Shown here piece by piece: positions 22,801 through 33,710 of a stretch of 64,000 bases of DNA (within the stretch, counting starts at the first letter, position 1; each line of letters opens with the position of its first letter). The position numbers and the translations under genes are program-made. Location of the stretch: NCBI GenBank assembly GCA_037178625.1, contig CM074129.1, positions 1,736,001 through 1,800,000 of the forward strand, written 5' to 3'. The notes under the pieces were generated by a model. That model ran no database searches, was not told the origin of the DNA, and saw nothing but the letters and a program-made list of their open reading frames with translations. The DNA comes from Skeletonema tropicum (lineage: Eukaryota; Bacillariophyta; Thalassiosirophyceae; Thalassiosirales; Thalassiosiraceae).

Positions 22801-23214
22801 CGTTTCCTCCTAGCTTGTTGCTTCCTGCGATCCACTGAACATACTGGTGAAGCCTTCCACTTCCACGAATAATTTACTGGACGAAGATGAATAATAAGTA
22901 ACTCTGTAGTAAGTTTCAAAAATCTCAAAAATGATAATACTAATACTACACTACGAAATTTTAATTCAAATTTTTTCAAATTGCCTCAAAAACACCTTGC
23001 CTGCAGGAACGGGGCATGAGGTCTTGATTTGAAGGCGTCACCTCCTAAATCAGGTTCGTCATGGAATCAAGATGATTCGATACAAATACAAAAGAAAAAC
23101 ATCATCAGATCACTCGACGTTGAATATCTATCTAGAGAGGTGAAATAGAACACACAACAGCACTGTACTGACAGAAATCTCAGACTCACATTTTCATCTA
23201 GATACATATCCACA

Positions 23215-23690
23215 ATGGTATCAAGAAAGAAGCTGCAAGGTCAGGCAAGGAAGGCCCAAGCGAAAGAGAAGAAACGAGGACCATTGTTTCAATTGCGCAA
23301 GCAGCTAAGGATTCGCCCACATAATAGGTCCAGTGGTATCACCGCGTGCACGCATGGATGGAACCCGAATGAGGTCGACTCCGATCACGATTGTCACAAA
23401 TTCGTCGAGGTATAGTGTTGGAAACACCACCAAAGCAAGTGTCGCTGGAACAGCTTGTTTGGACGCAATAGAGACAACTGATATAACCTGTACCCAGAAG
23501 TATGGGTATGGAATCATAAGGACAGCTTAGAGTGGATACGCAAGGCACTCATCAGCATGGGTGCAAGTATTATCCTCACTGAAGATGATGATAGAGAGGT
23601 GTTTGATTGCAGCATTGTGATGGGTTTCTGTGAACATATTCACCAACAATTGGCTTCCACAACGTATGGCTCCCAACCTTTCTGCAGTCT
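23215..23690 (+). pseudogene. Broken copy of the MYND protein gene at 55538
   Basis: From ATG 23215 the sequence follows 55538-56005 closely, and homology extends upstream to about 22810. A stop replaces the frame after KFVEV (23413), small indels shift the frame, and homology ends at 23690, before the MYND finger. The remnant then abuts a copied end of the metalloprotease gene. Confidence 0.88.
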
Positions 23691-23731
23691 CGCATCTATC
23701 TGTCTTCTAGAGTCGTTTTGGTAGTTGCAGG

Positions 23732-24725
23732 TAGATTCGGGACGGCGTTGGAGTCCTTTTCTCTGAATTGCGAAGTCAAGTATGTATATGTAGTCCAAGA
23801 GGAGACGTCGTTTCTTCCATTGTATATAGACGAGTTTAGGGGGCGATCTGTAGTGTTAGCCTATCCAGCACATTGATTCTAAGCGAATATTGGTGCTATG
23901 ATAAAGGTGAGCACAGTTCTGAAATCCTCTCAGTGAGCTGAGTTCAAATCCGGGGTGTATCTTAGTTTCGAATCATGGTGCGATGAATGTGTGATATGGA
24001 GCCAAAGACCCAAGGAAACTGGATAAGGCGAGTTTTTTTGGGGTTAACCCTCCAGCCCAGCTAGAAGTGGGGTTAACAATTTTTTTTTGTAAAAAATTAG
24101 ATACACCACGGAATCGAACTCAGCTCACCGAGAGCAGCATTTTAAGCACCTTTACAGGGTAGTATACTCCTGTGGCGGCTGAGAAGCAACAATTGGCAAT
24201 ATATTGGATAGGGTAACACTACAGATCGCCAGGGATGAAAGGCTGTCAACAGCTTGAAGCAGCAATCAATACTCCCGACAGTGCCGCATCTGAAGTTCGG
24301 GTGGAGTCAACATCAGCAACTACAATATCAATATTGGATCTAACTGCGAATGTTTGGAATGACAACATATATCTGCCGCAATAATGCGCATGACTATCGA
24401 TATTCCGCTACAGCTGTTGTTAGCTTGGTATTTCTCAGAGTAATGTGGTGATGCGATCTCTTTTGGAGCAAGTTTTAGCATTTCTTGGACAAGATCTTTG
24501 TGGGAGTTTGAATACTGAATCATAATTTACACTATTATTATCATCTACGATAGCACGTAGACGTAGACCATTGAACTTAGAGATGAGAGGAATAATACGT
24601 CGCTTTCTCTTGTGCAGCTGCAGCTGCCCACTCTGATGCTTCCTTGAGTTGTCTGTCTTGATGAGCTTTATCTTGCTTGCAAAGAACCACTTGTTTTCTC
24701 ACTCGCCTTGTCTTTGATTCCACAG
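23732..24725 (+). pseudogene. Copied 3' end of the metalloprotease gene, split by a MITE
   Basis: 23732-23841 and 24231-24725 match about 8479-9085 (protease C-terminus plus downstream sequence). The copy has a short deletion after CTGTCAACAGC (24246-24256), substitutions, and the 389-bp insertion described separately. The first part of the protease gene is absent. Confidence 0.85.
23842..24230. mobile_element. 389-bp fold-back MITE with 17-bp perfect inverted ends
   Basis: GGCGATCTGTAGTGTTA opens the element and its exact complement closes it. AGGG (23838-23841) is repeated at 24231-24234, and the unoccupied version of the site is present in the intact protease gene at 8581-8587. The arms are longer, imperfect inverted repeats. 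Each contains a stretch like a tRNA B box (GAGTTCAAATCC and GAGTTCGATTCC), and the centre holds GGGGTTAACCC. No coding capacity. Confidence 0.88.
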
Positions 24726-24870
24726 AAGGAACAATAAGACGTTCTAAACCCCACCAACAAATATTCTCTTCATTCTCAGTCTCAGTCCTTTCTTTATTCT
24801 TAATTTTGGATGCGTCTTTTATTCTATCTTCTTTAAACTGCTTTAGATCGGCAGACTTGTACCAAACCAA
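24577..24870 (-). other. Open frame matching the small basic region downstream of the metalloprotease
   Basis: 97 codons with no ATG at the start: Lys/Glu-rich (KNKERTETENEENI), then SKTRRVRKQVV and LKEASEWAAAAAQ. The second half is related to 8936-9160 in two frames. It may be a remnant of a small gene duplicated with the protease end. No known domain. Confidence 0.3.
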
Positions 24871-24952
24871 ACTTTGATGGGAGATCTCTGCGTCGAAGTA
24901 TATGACGCACGTACGTGATATGGAAACTTTTTCATTGGCTGGGCTCTGGGCT

Positions 24953-25463
24953 ATAAGCCCAGACAGACCTCAAATCCGTCGGCCGGGCCCATTTTTTTAG
25001 ACCTCCACCATGACGGCCGCCTAATAAGCCCCTATATTTTATTCTCGATAACTTTTATTATGAAGCAGATATATACTATACCATTGATACTTACCTGTAG
25101 AGTATGTTTAGGAGAGCATATGGTATCAAAGAATCGTAGTAATATCTTATTTTCTCGCCGAGATATGCATTTTGGGGTTTACTATGAGCTTGTCTAACTT
25201 TACTGATGGACAAATTTGGCAGGCATGCCCATAGTAAACCCCAAAATGCATATCTCGGCGAGAAAATAAGATATAAGTACGATTCTTGGATACCATATGA
25301 TCTCATAAGTATTCTACAGGTCTGCATCATTGGTTTAGCATATATCTCCGTTATAGTAGAAATTAAAGTTATGGGCTAGTCAGGCGGCCGCCATGGTGGA
25401 GGTCTCTAAAAAATGGGCCCGGCCGACGAATTGGTGGCGGGAACGGAGACTGTCTGGGCTTAT
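24953..25463. mobile_element. 511-bp fold-back element
   Basis: ATAAGCCCAGACAG at the left end is inverted at the right end. Inner segments are also inverted: CGGCCGGGCCCATTTTTT with AGACCTCCACCATG, and arms of more than 40 bp at 25143-25186 and 25228-25272 containing TTTTCTCGCCGAGATATGCA. The sequence right of the element continues a copy of the trypsin-gene upstream repeat (TAGTCACTTTGTGTCACTTC), so it inserted into that repeat, probably at TA. Confidence 0.75.
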
Positions 25464-25790
25464 TAGTCACTTTGTGTCACTTCAACAGTCATTTTCAATG
25501 AGGCTTGTCCAATTTCCAATTTGGTCTTATATATTTGGTCTTATTTGGTCTTCCCGGCTCCCGGCACTCGCAAGTCACGCTTTAGGAAAACGGGACGGAC
25601 AAGGATCTGAGCTATATATAACAGAAATTTTAAAGTACGTCTGGTGGGCCCTCAAGAGGCGACATTATCTACGCTAAGTGATAACGAACATGTGCTGCAG
25701 TAGCTATTATTTCCCAGATCGTTTGGGATCTGAGCTATTTTTTGAGCTCATACCCAATCTCATTTATATAGGAGTGTTCACCATGTTATG
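25464..25790. repeat. Third, broken copy of the trypsin-gene upstream region
   Basis: Matches about 13835-14000 and 22090-22260 (CACTTTGTGTCACTTCAACAG, TTGAGCTCATACCCAATCTC). It is interrupted by about 110 bp of unrelated sequence at 25617-25728, after which the repeat resumes. A further short piece (TCCCATCTACACAGTCTCTG) occurs at 27229-27256. No coding region follows. Confidence 0.7.
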
Positions 25791-27270
25791 TTTGGCCTTC
25801 CCGCGTAATTTTGAGATGGAACGAGAAACGCAAAAAATCCATCATCCACCACCTTTTACACCGTCACCATGATGTCCTCCACTCCTGTGGCCACAGTTAA
25901 GCGTGCATATTGAATACGCCTAGAATAATCGGCTTGATCAGTCTCATAACTCATCTTATACGCGCCCATAAGCCAGGAAAACTCAGTCGATCCACCGTAA
26001 ATGAATAAAATAACGTCGCCATCGACGGCATAAAATTTACCACTTTCACCTCCATTCACCCCTCCTATGGACGTTTCGGCAATGATATGTTACAAAAGAG
26101 AGTATATCCTTTCACCACATCGATGTTATATTTACATTGGGCGTCTATTTATCCTTGGGTAGTCCAAACCCATTATCTAATCGATAATCAACCACATTTC
26201 ACAAGTTAGACAGAATCTATTATTTGCTCCTTAAACGCAATGCTGAAATCAACATCGTGAAGGACCGATAACTTCAAATGAGTGGTAATTTATATACCAA
26301 TTGATCGTATGCGTATATTCGAATACTTCGACAAGTGGATGATGCTTTATAGTGATTACAACACATGGGAGACAATGTTATGTATGTTGGTTTTGATGTA
26401 GGCTAAATATGCAATGAGTTTTACTGAACAAACAAGTATTTCCTCAGAACTCATTGTTATTATCGCTCCCAAGGATGTATACTATCATAATAATTATAAG
26501 CTGTTGTTTGTTTGATCGATATGCCTCCCGTCTCCATGAACTTTCGGTTAATTGTTGCGTTTGACAGAGACGAAAAACATGTACATTTTTGTATCATCAA
26601 AGTGATGTCATATGAGCTTCCATTCCACTCCAAGAGTCAATAAACTGTCTATCACCATATTAGAGTCGGTGGAGAGTGTTGGTTGCCTTCATTGGTGTTT
26701 TTGTCACTCCTTATTGCAGTAGGTTCAAAGATAAAAATGAACCATTGATGGACACCGAGTTACGACGTTGAGGATGTCATTACCGGCCGAACATCGGTAC
26801 ACCAAGACACCCACGCCTCCCTATGGATATATACACTCGATTGGTGGGCTGTAAGGCTCATGCTTTATGTCTCCATGGGTTATGCACCGGCATGACTCTC
26901 CCTCCGACATGAACGGCAATGTTTCATTAGGAAACTTCGCGCACGAAACTTTTTATTGGAGGAATGCATCGTAGCCAATGCTCCGCGTTTTCTGCGCAGG
27001 GGTCGGGTGGTATATGATGAAGCTACTGTAAAAAAACGCGGAGGGTTTGCCGTGTACTGGTGTAATGGTAGGAGATGTTCTCCGCTGTATAGTGTTTATG
27101 GTTGAGGATTTTTTTGAAGTTTGTGCCATAGCGTGTGATTTTTGCGTGGGGTGACGGAACTTTTCGAAGTCAGGTAGGTGTCTCAATATTTTTCTAATTT
27201 AGTCGAGATTAAGTAGCGTAACATGGTATGTTCCCATCTACACAGTCTCTGTCTAAATAAGTACAAGTGG
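25791..27270. other. No recognisable gene
   Basis: Only short ORFs occur. The longest, minus strand 25856-26059, has no known motif. The sequence is AT-rich and shows no inverted ends or tandem repeats that I could define. It is probably degraded mobile DNA. Confidence 0.4.
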
Positions 27271-28060
27271 ATAAAATTCCGGTGTAAAAGTTACACCGGG
27301 TACAAAAGGCCCTGTCAACGGGGTATAATTTGCCTCCAAGGTGTCCGCTCGTGCCCTCAAGACCGCCCACTCCAGACCACGCAAAGTTAAACATACAGCA
27401 ATGAAACGAATGAGGTTGTTGAAGTAAAAATGTGCATTATTTAATGTAGACCTACACAAGATTTTCATCTGCCTATTGCTGTTCTTTTGTAATCTCCAAA
27501 ACTTTGGAATGCGCTCTTTCAGCCAGCGGTCAGCTTTGGCCGTTGCCATTGCCGCAAGCTTGCTATCTTGGTCCAATTCCGAACAGTTGAAATATGGCGG
27601 CGATATCCATAATATGTCGTCTCGATATCGAGACAGGCAGCTCTTCTTACCACATTCAAATCACCTGCGTCTTAACGAAAGTGATACATCTCCGTCACAC
27701 CTCCAAGCTTCCAGCCCGCTCGTAGACACAAGGCAACAATCGATGGGCCCACAGTGCTGGCATTGGCGACCATACTTCCGACGCCTTTCAAGTAGAATGA
27801 GTACCAAGTTCTTGCCAGTTGATCCCAATGTCGTAAAAATCATCCTTGATTTCCTCAACGAGATCATGCATTCGACTACTCTACCTAGTACACTGGTATT
27901 GGTGCCAGAAAACACGCAAAGATCTACCTTGCGAACAGCACGAGACAGATGTGAGGCTTTTCTTGATTGGCGAAGCAGTGCTATGGACCGTGCATGCCTC
28001 ACGCTGCTTACCCTTCTCCTTATCGAATACAAACAATTCAAGTAAACTTCCTCGAAGTCA

Positions 28061-28894
28061 ATGCGTATCATTTTCACATATTTTCACATTCAAACAGTTC
28101 TCACTGCTCTTCATCAAGTTCCAGTCCAAAAGAAGCATGAGATGATTGAAAATCTCTCTCTCTCTCCACTTTCAAATGCTCTTTATTATCCTAATCACTC
28201 TCCTTTGTGTCCTTCTTGTCTGGATGCACAGGAGTCGTGCGCTCACGTTTTAATGTGTGAAGAAGAGGATAGGGTAAAATGTTTTCAGATGTCAGCGGAT
28301 AATTTACAGTCCTGGTTACAATCGGTGGGGACATGTGAAGTGTTGGAAAAGTATATCATGAGTTTCGTGAGGGCTCGGAATGGCAAAAGCTTTATGGACT
28401 GCATTGCTAGCAATCATGACCCGATACTGCGGAAGTTGGCAAGTTCACAAGATAAGATTGGATGGCGGCGGTTTATGGAAGGAATGATATCCAAGGAGTT
28501 CTGTGCGATTCAAGAGGCACATCGTCGTCTGGAGGGCAGCTATCTTTCGGGCGCAAAATGGGCACAGAGCTTCTCAATCAAGCTGATGGAGATGACCCAT
28601 GGACAGTGGCTGGTGAGGAATTTCTTGATTCATGATAAAATTTCGGGTATGCTTGCGTTAGAGAGGAAGGAGGAGCTACAAATAGCTATAGAGGAGCAGC
28701 AAGAGATGGGCTTAGAAGGGCTTGGAGAGGAGGATAAATATTTGATGGAAATCAATCTCGATGATCTCGAAACAACTTCTGGTGAACATCAGGCTTATTG
28801 GCTGCTTTCAGTAAAAGCGGCACGTGAAGCCTTCTTGATACGTCGCCAGCGGGCTCAGGCAGCACTTCGACGCGGTCAAAACAACCACGGATAG
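28061..28894 (+). CDS. Unrecognised protein with a C..C...H...C motif, possibly the C-terminal part of a retroelement polyprotein
   Basis: 277 residues from ATG 28061; an in-frame TAA lies 18 bases upstream. A zinc-binding-like motif CPSCLDAQESCAHVLMC lies near residues 50-66, followed by an all-helical, Trp- and acid-containing region (WRRFMEGMISKEF, MTHGQWLVRNFLIHDK) and a basic end (IRRQRAQAALRRGQ). A CxxC...HxxxC motif followed by helices is known downstream of reverse transcriptase or RNase H in several retroelements, which is the basis of the guess. No reverse transcriptase precedes it in this frame. The ORF ends about 760 bp before the DIRS-like ORFs and could be part of an older element into which the DIRS element inserted. 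Confidence 0.45.
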   Translation: MRIIFTYFHIQTVLTALHQVPVQKKHEMIENLSLSPLSNALYYPNHSPLCPSCLDAQESCAHVLMCEEEDRVKCFQMSADNLQSWLQSVGTCEVLEKYIMSFVRARNGKSFMDCIASNHDPILRKLASSQDKIGWRRFMEGMISKEFCAIQEAHRRLEGSYLSGAKWAQSFSIKLMEMTHGQWLVRNFLIHDKISGMLALERKEELQIAIEEQQEMGLEGLGEEDKYLMEINLDDLETTSGEHQAYWLLSVKAAREAFLIRRQRAQAALRRGQNNHG

Positions 28895-29651
28895 AGATGG
28901 GTATATGCTTATACTCTCGTGCAAATACTTGTATTTGTATATCTCGCCTGTATACAGGCTTATTGACATACACGTCAATATATCCCGGGCTTTTAAACGA
29001 GCTGTGGTAGGAGAGACAACCCTCTCCCGTGGTTCCGACTGCGACGCTGTTTGGTTCTGCCCTCGGCGTATGAAGACTCCAATTGTTGGTTCAATGATGT
29101 CTAGGTAGCGATAATGCAACATTTACCTAATTTCCTAAGTGATATGATATGAGCAGTGTGACGAATTTTTGAATTTTGGTGAACGCATGAACGTACTTTA
29201 CTGGCATCGCCGCAAAAAGTATGACCGTGGGCAGTCCACAGAGCGTGGTCGCCACCTCGCGTTGGGAGAGATGAAGAGAAAAGACAATCTTATTGGGACT
29301 CATTGCTATCTGACACCCGCGGAAGAGTTCTCATCGTCATCGCGAAAGATACAAAAGTTTTATTGCAGCAGTTCGGGTTCTTGATGAAAACCCGAAGCCC
29401 CTCAATACTATCGAGAACTCTACCTCTTATAAATCGATGCAATTGCCAACTCAGAGTCGAAGAGGCTTGTAACGAAGCTGCAGGCGATTCTTTTTCTTTG
29501 TGCGTGCAATAAGGGGTGGGCTGGATTATTGTCCACAGGAGACCCCGCTGGCGGCTGGAATTTCATCATTTTCGGTTTGTGAAGGGTCTTGACACCCCCA
29601 TCGGTCTTTCAACCTAGAATTTATTCAATCTGTATACTCTTAAGGACTACC

Positions 29652-29946
29652 ATGTCGGAAGACCAACTCTACGCCACTGCTCTCAACCCCATGGTTGCTG
29701 AGTTTTGGGATGCTTTAGAAAGTACTCAGTGCGCATAGGATTGGGAGTGAATACCATGCTCATCAGTGGATCAACCATCCTAGAGTGTCTTCCATCCTTG
29801 CATTGTCAGCATTAGAGCATGAGGGGGACACGGTGGCTAGATTGGAAAAGGATATCGAGCAACTTAAGAAGGAAGTTAAGGGAGCGGGGGATAAGATGAT
29901 GAGGTTGACCAAGAGGGTAGAAGCGATTGAAGGGAAAATTAACTGA
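29652..29946 (+). pseudogene. Gag-like ORF 1 of the DIRS-like element, frameshifted
   Basis: ATG 29652 starts MSEDQLYATALNPMVAEFW and meets a stop near 29740. The next frame continues without a break through HAHQWINHPRVSSIL and an acidic/basic heptad-rich coiled coil (ARLEKDIEQLKKEVK) to a stop at 29946. The position ahead of RT fits a nucleocapsid-type protein. No zinc knuckle is seen. Confidence 0.5.
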
Positions 29947-30020
29947 CAAGACAAGGTAAGAGGCAGCAGGGAGAGACCTCTTCTTGCCTTGTCTCAGATC
30001 AGTGGGGTTGTTAATCCGTT

Positions 30021-33000
30021 GTGGCAACCGCCTCGGCGGGCGAAGTTTTGGGGCCTGGTGATGAGACAAAGACTGGGGAAAAATGCACGAACAATTTAGC
30101 AGTGTCTCTGACCAGAAGAGGTAGAAGATCAGTGAGAGTGAGAGTAATTGGTGTCCATTCGGCGGCTTGGGGAGAGATGGCTGGTGCTTGGGGGGCTTCT
30201 GTAGATTGTGTCGTGGGACTGGGGGGTAATGGACTAATCTCATTTTATCAACACATGAACCTTGTTAGTGTGGAGGAGGCTAAAAGTTTGCCACCTCATG
30301 GAAAATACCCTGGAGTAGTCTTGGCGACAGTGAGGGATAAAACAGATGCAGAGGTCGTTCAGGAGTTGATCAATTTGTGGAAGCCTTCGATAACCATAGC
30401 TGCCATGCCGGGAGATTGGGGAAGGCTCAAAGCGAATCGGGCTTTGCGGCAGGAAGGGAATACCAAGAAGATATGTATAAAGCTGACCCACGAACAAGTG
30501 GGGGGTGTAACTACTGGTGCCTGGAGGATTTGGTATGGAAGTAGGCTGGCTGAGGTTAGCGATGATGAGGACGAGTATGCCCTTACAGCATTGAGCAGAA
30601 CTTTGCAGACTTCTTTGGATGACACCTTGGGTGGATTAAGACGACCGCCTAGGTCGAATAAAGAAGGAGACATTATCGATCGTGATAGTGGAGAAATCAA
30701 AACATGCTACGATGCCAATGGACTTGGACCGGACATCTCAGCGTTCAAGAGAGGGGAACGATCTTTCTGGGTCAGAGCTAAGTCAGTCAGGAGAGGTAGG
30801 GAGGGTCGAGTGTTGCGGATGGTTTCAGCAGCAGAGCTTTCTACTATATGGGATTATGAATCAAAGCTGGAAAGCAAGGGACTTGGGGTTGATGCGGCTA
30901 GAGTATTATTTGAGACGAGGCTGCAATCACCGCCAGGTAAGATACTGCGGACCATGGGGCACCCGGCGTTTGAGAAGGTGTTGAGGAGGATGGTGATAAG
31001 GGAGCCACAGGAGAACGATGGAGTCAAGAATTCAAGGGGACTCACCAAAGATATTAAGGTGGGATCTCTAGAAAAGGTGATTGAGGTTCGAGTGGAGGCG
31101 AAGTTATCCGACGACGCACCAGTGGATTACAGTCTTTGGGCATTACCTAATGAGAGTCCAGAAGAAGAGCGAGCGAGGCACGTATTGCGTCGTGTGGCGG
31201 TGAAGTGGTGGGCTTCCAACATCGAAAGGGAAGCCAGAACCTGGTTGAGAACTCACCCGCACGATGAGAGAGACGTGGAGGCAGTGGAAGATATAGTTAG
31301 GCGGGTCAAAGCGGCTAGCTATTGGGAATGGCATCGGGGGAGCAGACTTTTCTTCTGGAGGTTTGAAGATGAGCAGTGGAGGGTTGATGCACGGGATGGG
31401 GTGGAGTTCTTTAAGACGGGAAAACCACCGTCTGGACTTTTCCCCAACGTACCCTCGGAATCAAGGGAGGCAGAAATAGCGACTAGGAAGAAAATCTTCC
31501 AGCTATGGTTTCGGCGGTACCTCGAGGAGGGACCGGTGAAGTTAGTCATCCCGAGGTTTTCGATAGTAAAAACTACTGAAGGGGACGTTGTTACGGATAT
31601 CCGCGTGATATGGGACTGCAAGGCAAATGGGCACAATGAAGTACTATGGGCTCCGGGATTTATGCTGCCTGGAGGAGATGATGGAGAAAATATGCTTGTG
31701 AAGTGGTTAGATCGGCCGTTATCTAGCTACTTAGAGGATGTTGACTGTGAAGTTGACTACAGTCAAGATGAAGGTGTTTACACCAAGTCGAAGAAAATTG
31801 ACATTGATGTGGGACAGATGTTTTATAATTATCCCACGCATCCAAATGATAGGATTTATTTAGGGGCAAGATTGATCACCACGAGACCGGGAGGGGGAAG
31901 AGAAGAGGAAAGGTTCTTGCGATTCGCACGGCTCCTGTTTGGAGGGAGATGCTGTCCTTTCAATGCTTATCAGGGACAGTCTAGGATTCTAGAATTATGC
32001 GAAGGGGACAGGATGGATAGAGAAAATCCTTTTCAATGGAAAGAAGTACGATTGAACCTCCCAACGTCAGAATTGTATGACCCTTCTTTGCCCCGAGTGA
32101 TGCGGATTAGAGAGGATGGAGAATTGGCGACGATGCAACACACGTATGTGGATGACATCCGTGTGGCGGCGCGGGATTCTCCAGAACAACCCTTGAGATC
32201 ACATGAGGCTGGTAGACGGTTGAAGCGTCGGATGAACTACTACGGAAATCAGGCAGACGAGAGGAAGTTTAGACCGCCTGTTCTTAACGCTGGAGCTTGG
32301 AGAGGTTTTATTTATAATACAGCTACACCTTTCCCTTTGAAATCGACTACTGGTAAGAAGTGGACTAGATTCAGGGATGGGTTGAAGTGGATCCTAGCAA
32401 AAGCGGAAGTGGTAGAATTCATAGAAACAACAGAGCTTCGCCGGCTGGCTGGGTTGGGGGTACACATTACGGAAGTGTATCGAGATGCGAGATGTTATCT
32501 CAAAGGGTTCTTTAATGCGTTGGAGGCATTCAGATCGGATAGAGATGTGGATGGGTGGAGACTTCAGACTGCAATGGATCAAGCTGCAAAATTGGAAGAT
32601 GATGAATCCGGTACTGCTGAGGCTCAAGCTGATTACCCTGTGTTGACGAAGATCACTCCAGAACTGCTTATTCATACTCGGGCGCTGATGAAATTATTTC
32701 AGTCAGAAGTACCGTTGACACTGCCTATTCGACCCAGTCATAGGAACAAGATTCGGTACTTCATAGGAGACGCCTCGGCGGAAGGATTAGGATCTGCTAT
32801 CTTAAGTCCGGGAAAATTGTTGGCTGGACGAGAGGGTCTTTGGGACGAAGAGTTTGCTGGAGGCGGATCGAATCTGAGGGAGGCCCAGTGCCAAGTAAAT
32901 CATTTATTGGCTGAGATTGAGGCTGGGATCCATGACGGGTGTGAAATCTGGGCTTTCTCGGATAACGCAGTTTGGTCGTTGGTGTTCATAAAAGGGATGT

Positions 33001-33710
33001 CATCAGCAAAGCATTTATTTGAGCTAGTACTGGAGTTGAAAGTAGCTTGCCACGAGCATGAGGTTTATCTGCGCACATGCCACATTTCTGGAGACCGAAT
33101 GATTGCCACTGGAATTGATGGTTGGTCTAGAGGCGATAGGGACGCAGGGGTATCGTTGGGGCATGACCTGAGGGATTATTTACCTTTGGATAAGCCTGCG
33201 TTCGAGTGGCCTGGACAGGAGTTGGAGACTTGGTGTAAAGGATGGTTGGGGTCACAATACTCACCTCCGCTGAGGGCAGAGGCCTGGTACCGGGAGGGAC
33301 ATCTGCCAGGTGTCCATATCTGGGCTCCGCCACCAGCGGCTGGATTAGAAGTATTGAAACAGATTTCGAAATCGAGGCTAAAACGGATGGAACGAGTAGC
33401 TCACGTGTTCATCTGTCCTCGATTGTTGTACCAGGAGGAATGGAGGGGGAGGTTTGAGAAAGAAATGGATATTTGGTTTTTCCTTAACCATGGAGATGTT
33501 TGGACTCACGCTTGTTTTGAACCTCTTGTTATTGGATTATGTTTCCCTTTGAGCAGAGATCAATACCCTTGGTTGCTTCGACAAGACCGAGACAAGGTGG
33601 TGGAGATTGGCCGTAGCTTGTCAGAACTGTCAAAGACGAGTCACGTACAAGTCGGGAATTATCTGCGCAAACTATGGGCATCCCCGAGGGCCCTTCCCAG
33701 CGTGTCGTAA
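30021..33710 (+). CDS. Reverse transcriptase-RNase H polyprotein of the DIRS-like element
   Basis: 1,229 codons are open from a stop at 30012-30014. The first ATG in frame is at 30177, so translation may begin there or by shift from ORF 1. The RT active site is TYVDDIRVAA (about 32140-32165). Upstream conserved blocks include TDIRVIWDCKANG and APGFMLPGGDD. RNase H residues appear as FIGDASAEGLGSAI, REAQCQVNHLLAEIEAG, FSDNAVWSL and GIDGWSRGDRD. The ~170-residue C-terminal region (HVFICPRLLYQEEWRGRFEK, HACFEPLVIGLCFP) resembles that found after RNase H in fungal and oomycete YR retroelements. Function: copying element RNA into DNA. The frame is undamaged across 3.7 kb, so the insertion is young. 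Confidence 0.88.
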   Translation: MATASAGEVLGPGDETKTGEKCTNNLAVSLTRRGRRSVRVRVIGVHSAAWGEMAGAWGASVDCVVGLGGNGLISFYQHMNLVSVEEAKSLPPHGKYPGVVLATVRDKTDAEVVQELINLWKPSITIAAMPGDWGRLKANRALRQEGNTKKICIKLTHEQVGGVTTGAWRIWYGSRLAEVSDDEDEYALTALSRTLQTSLDDTLGGLRRPPRSNKEGDIIDRDSGEIKTCYDANGLGPDISAFKRGERSFWVRAKSVRRGREGRVLRMVSAAELSTIWDYESKLESKGLGVDAARVLFETRLQSPPGKILRTMGHPAFEKVLRRMVIREPQENDGVKNSRGLTKDIKVGSLEKVIEVRVEAKLSDDAPVDYSLWALPNESPEEERARHVLRRVAVKWWASNIEREARTWLRTHPHDERDVEAVEDIVRRVKAASYWEWHRGSRLFFWRFEDEQWRVDARDGVEFFKTGKPPSGLFPNVPSESREAEIATRKKIFQLWFRRYLEEGPVKLVIPRFSIVKTTEGDVVTDIRVIWDCKANGHNEVLWAPGFMLPGGDDGENMLVKWLDRPLSSYLEDVDCEVDYSQDEGVYTKSKKIDIDVGQMFYNYPTHPNDRIYLGARLITTRPGGGREEERFLRFARLLFGGRCCPFNAYQGQSRILELCEGDRMDRENPFQWKEVRLNLPTSELYDPSLPRVMRIREDGELATMQHTYVDDIRVAARDSPEQPLRSHEAGRRLKRRMNYYGNQADERKFRPPVLNAGAWRGFIYNTATPFPLKSTTGKKWTRFRDGLKWILAKAEVVEFIETTELRRLAGLGVHITEVYRDARCYLKGFFNALEAFRSDRDVDGWRLQTAMDQAAKLEDDESGTAEAQADYPVLTKITPELLIHTRALMKLFQSEVPLTLPIRPSHRNKIRYFIGDASAEGLGSAILSPGKLLAGREGLWDEEFAGGGSNLREAQCQVNHLLAEIEAGIHDGCEIWAFSDNAVWSLVFIKGMSSAKHLFELVLELKVACHEHEVYLRTCHISGDRMIATGIDGWSRGDRDAGVSLGHDLRDYLPLDKPAFEWPGQELETWCKGWLGSQYSPPLRAEAWYREGHLPGVHIWAPPPAAGLEVLKQISKSRLKRMERVAHVFICPRLLYQEEWRGRFEKEMDIWFFLNHGDVWTHACFEPLVIGLCFPLSRDQYPWLLRQDRDKVVEIGRSLSELSKTSHVQVGNYLRKLWASPRALPSVS

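Noticed and set aside
23900..24150. tRNA gene or tRNA-derived SINE
   Set aside because: B-box-like words are present, but no A box at proper distance, no cloverleaf and no poly-A tail; perfect inverted ends and target duplication indicate a DNA MITE.
25856..26059. Short minus-strand ORF as a retroelement fragment
   Set aside because: No catalytic or structural motif could be identified, and the surrounding sequence shows no element ends.
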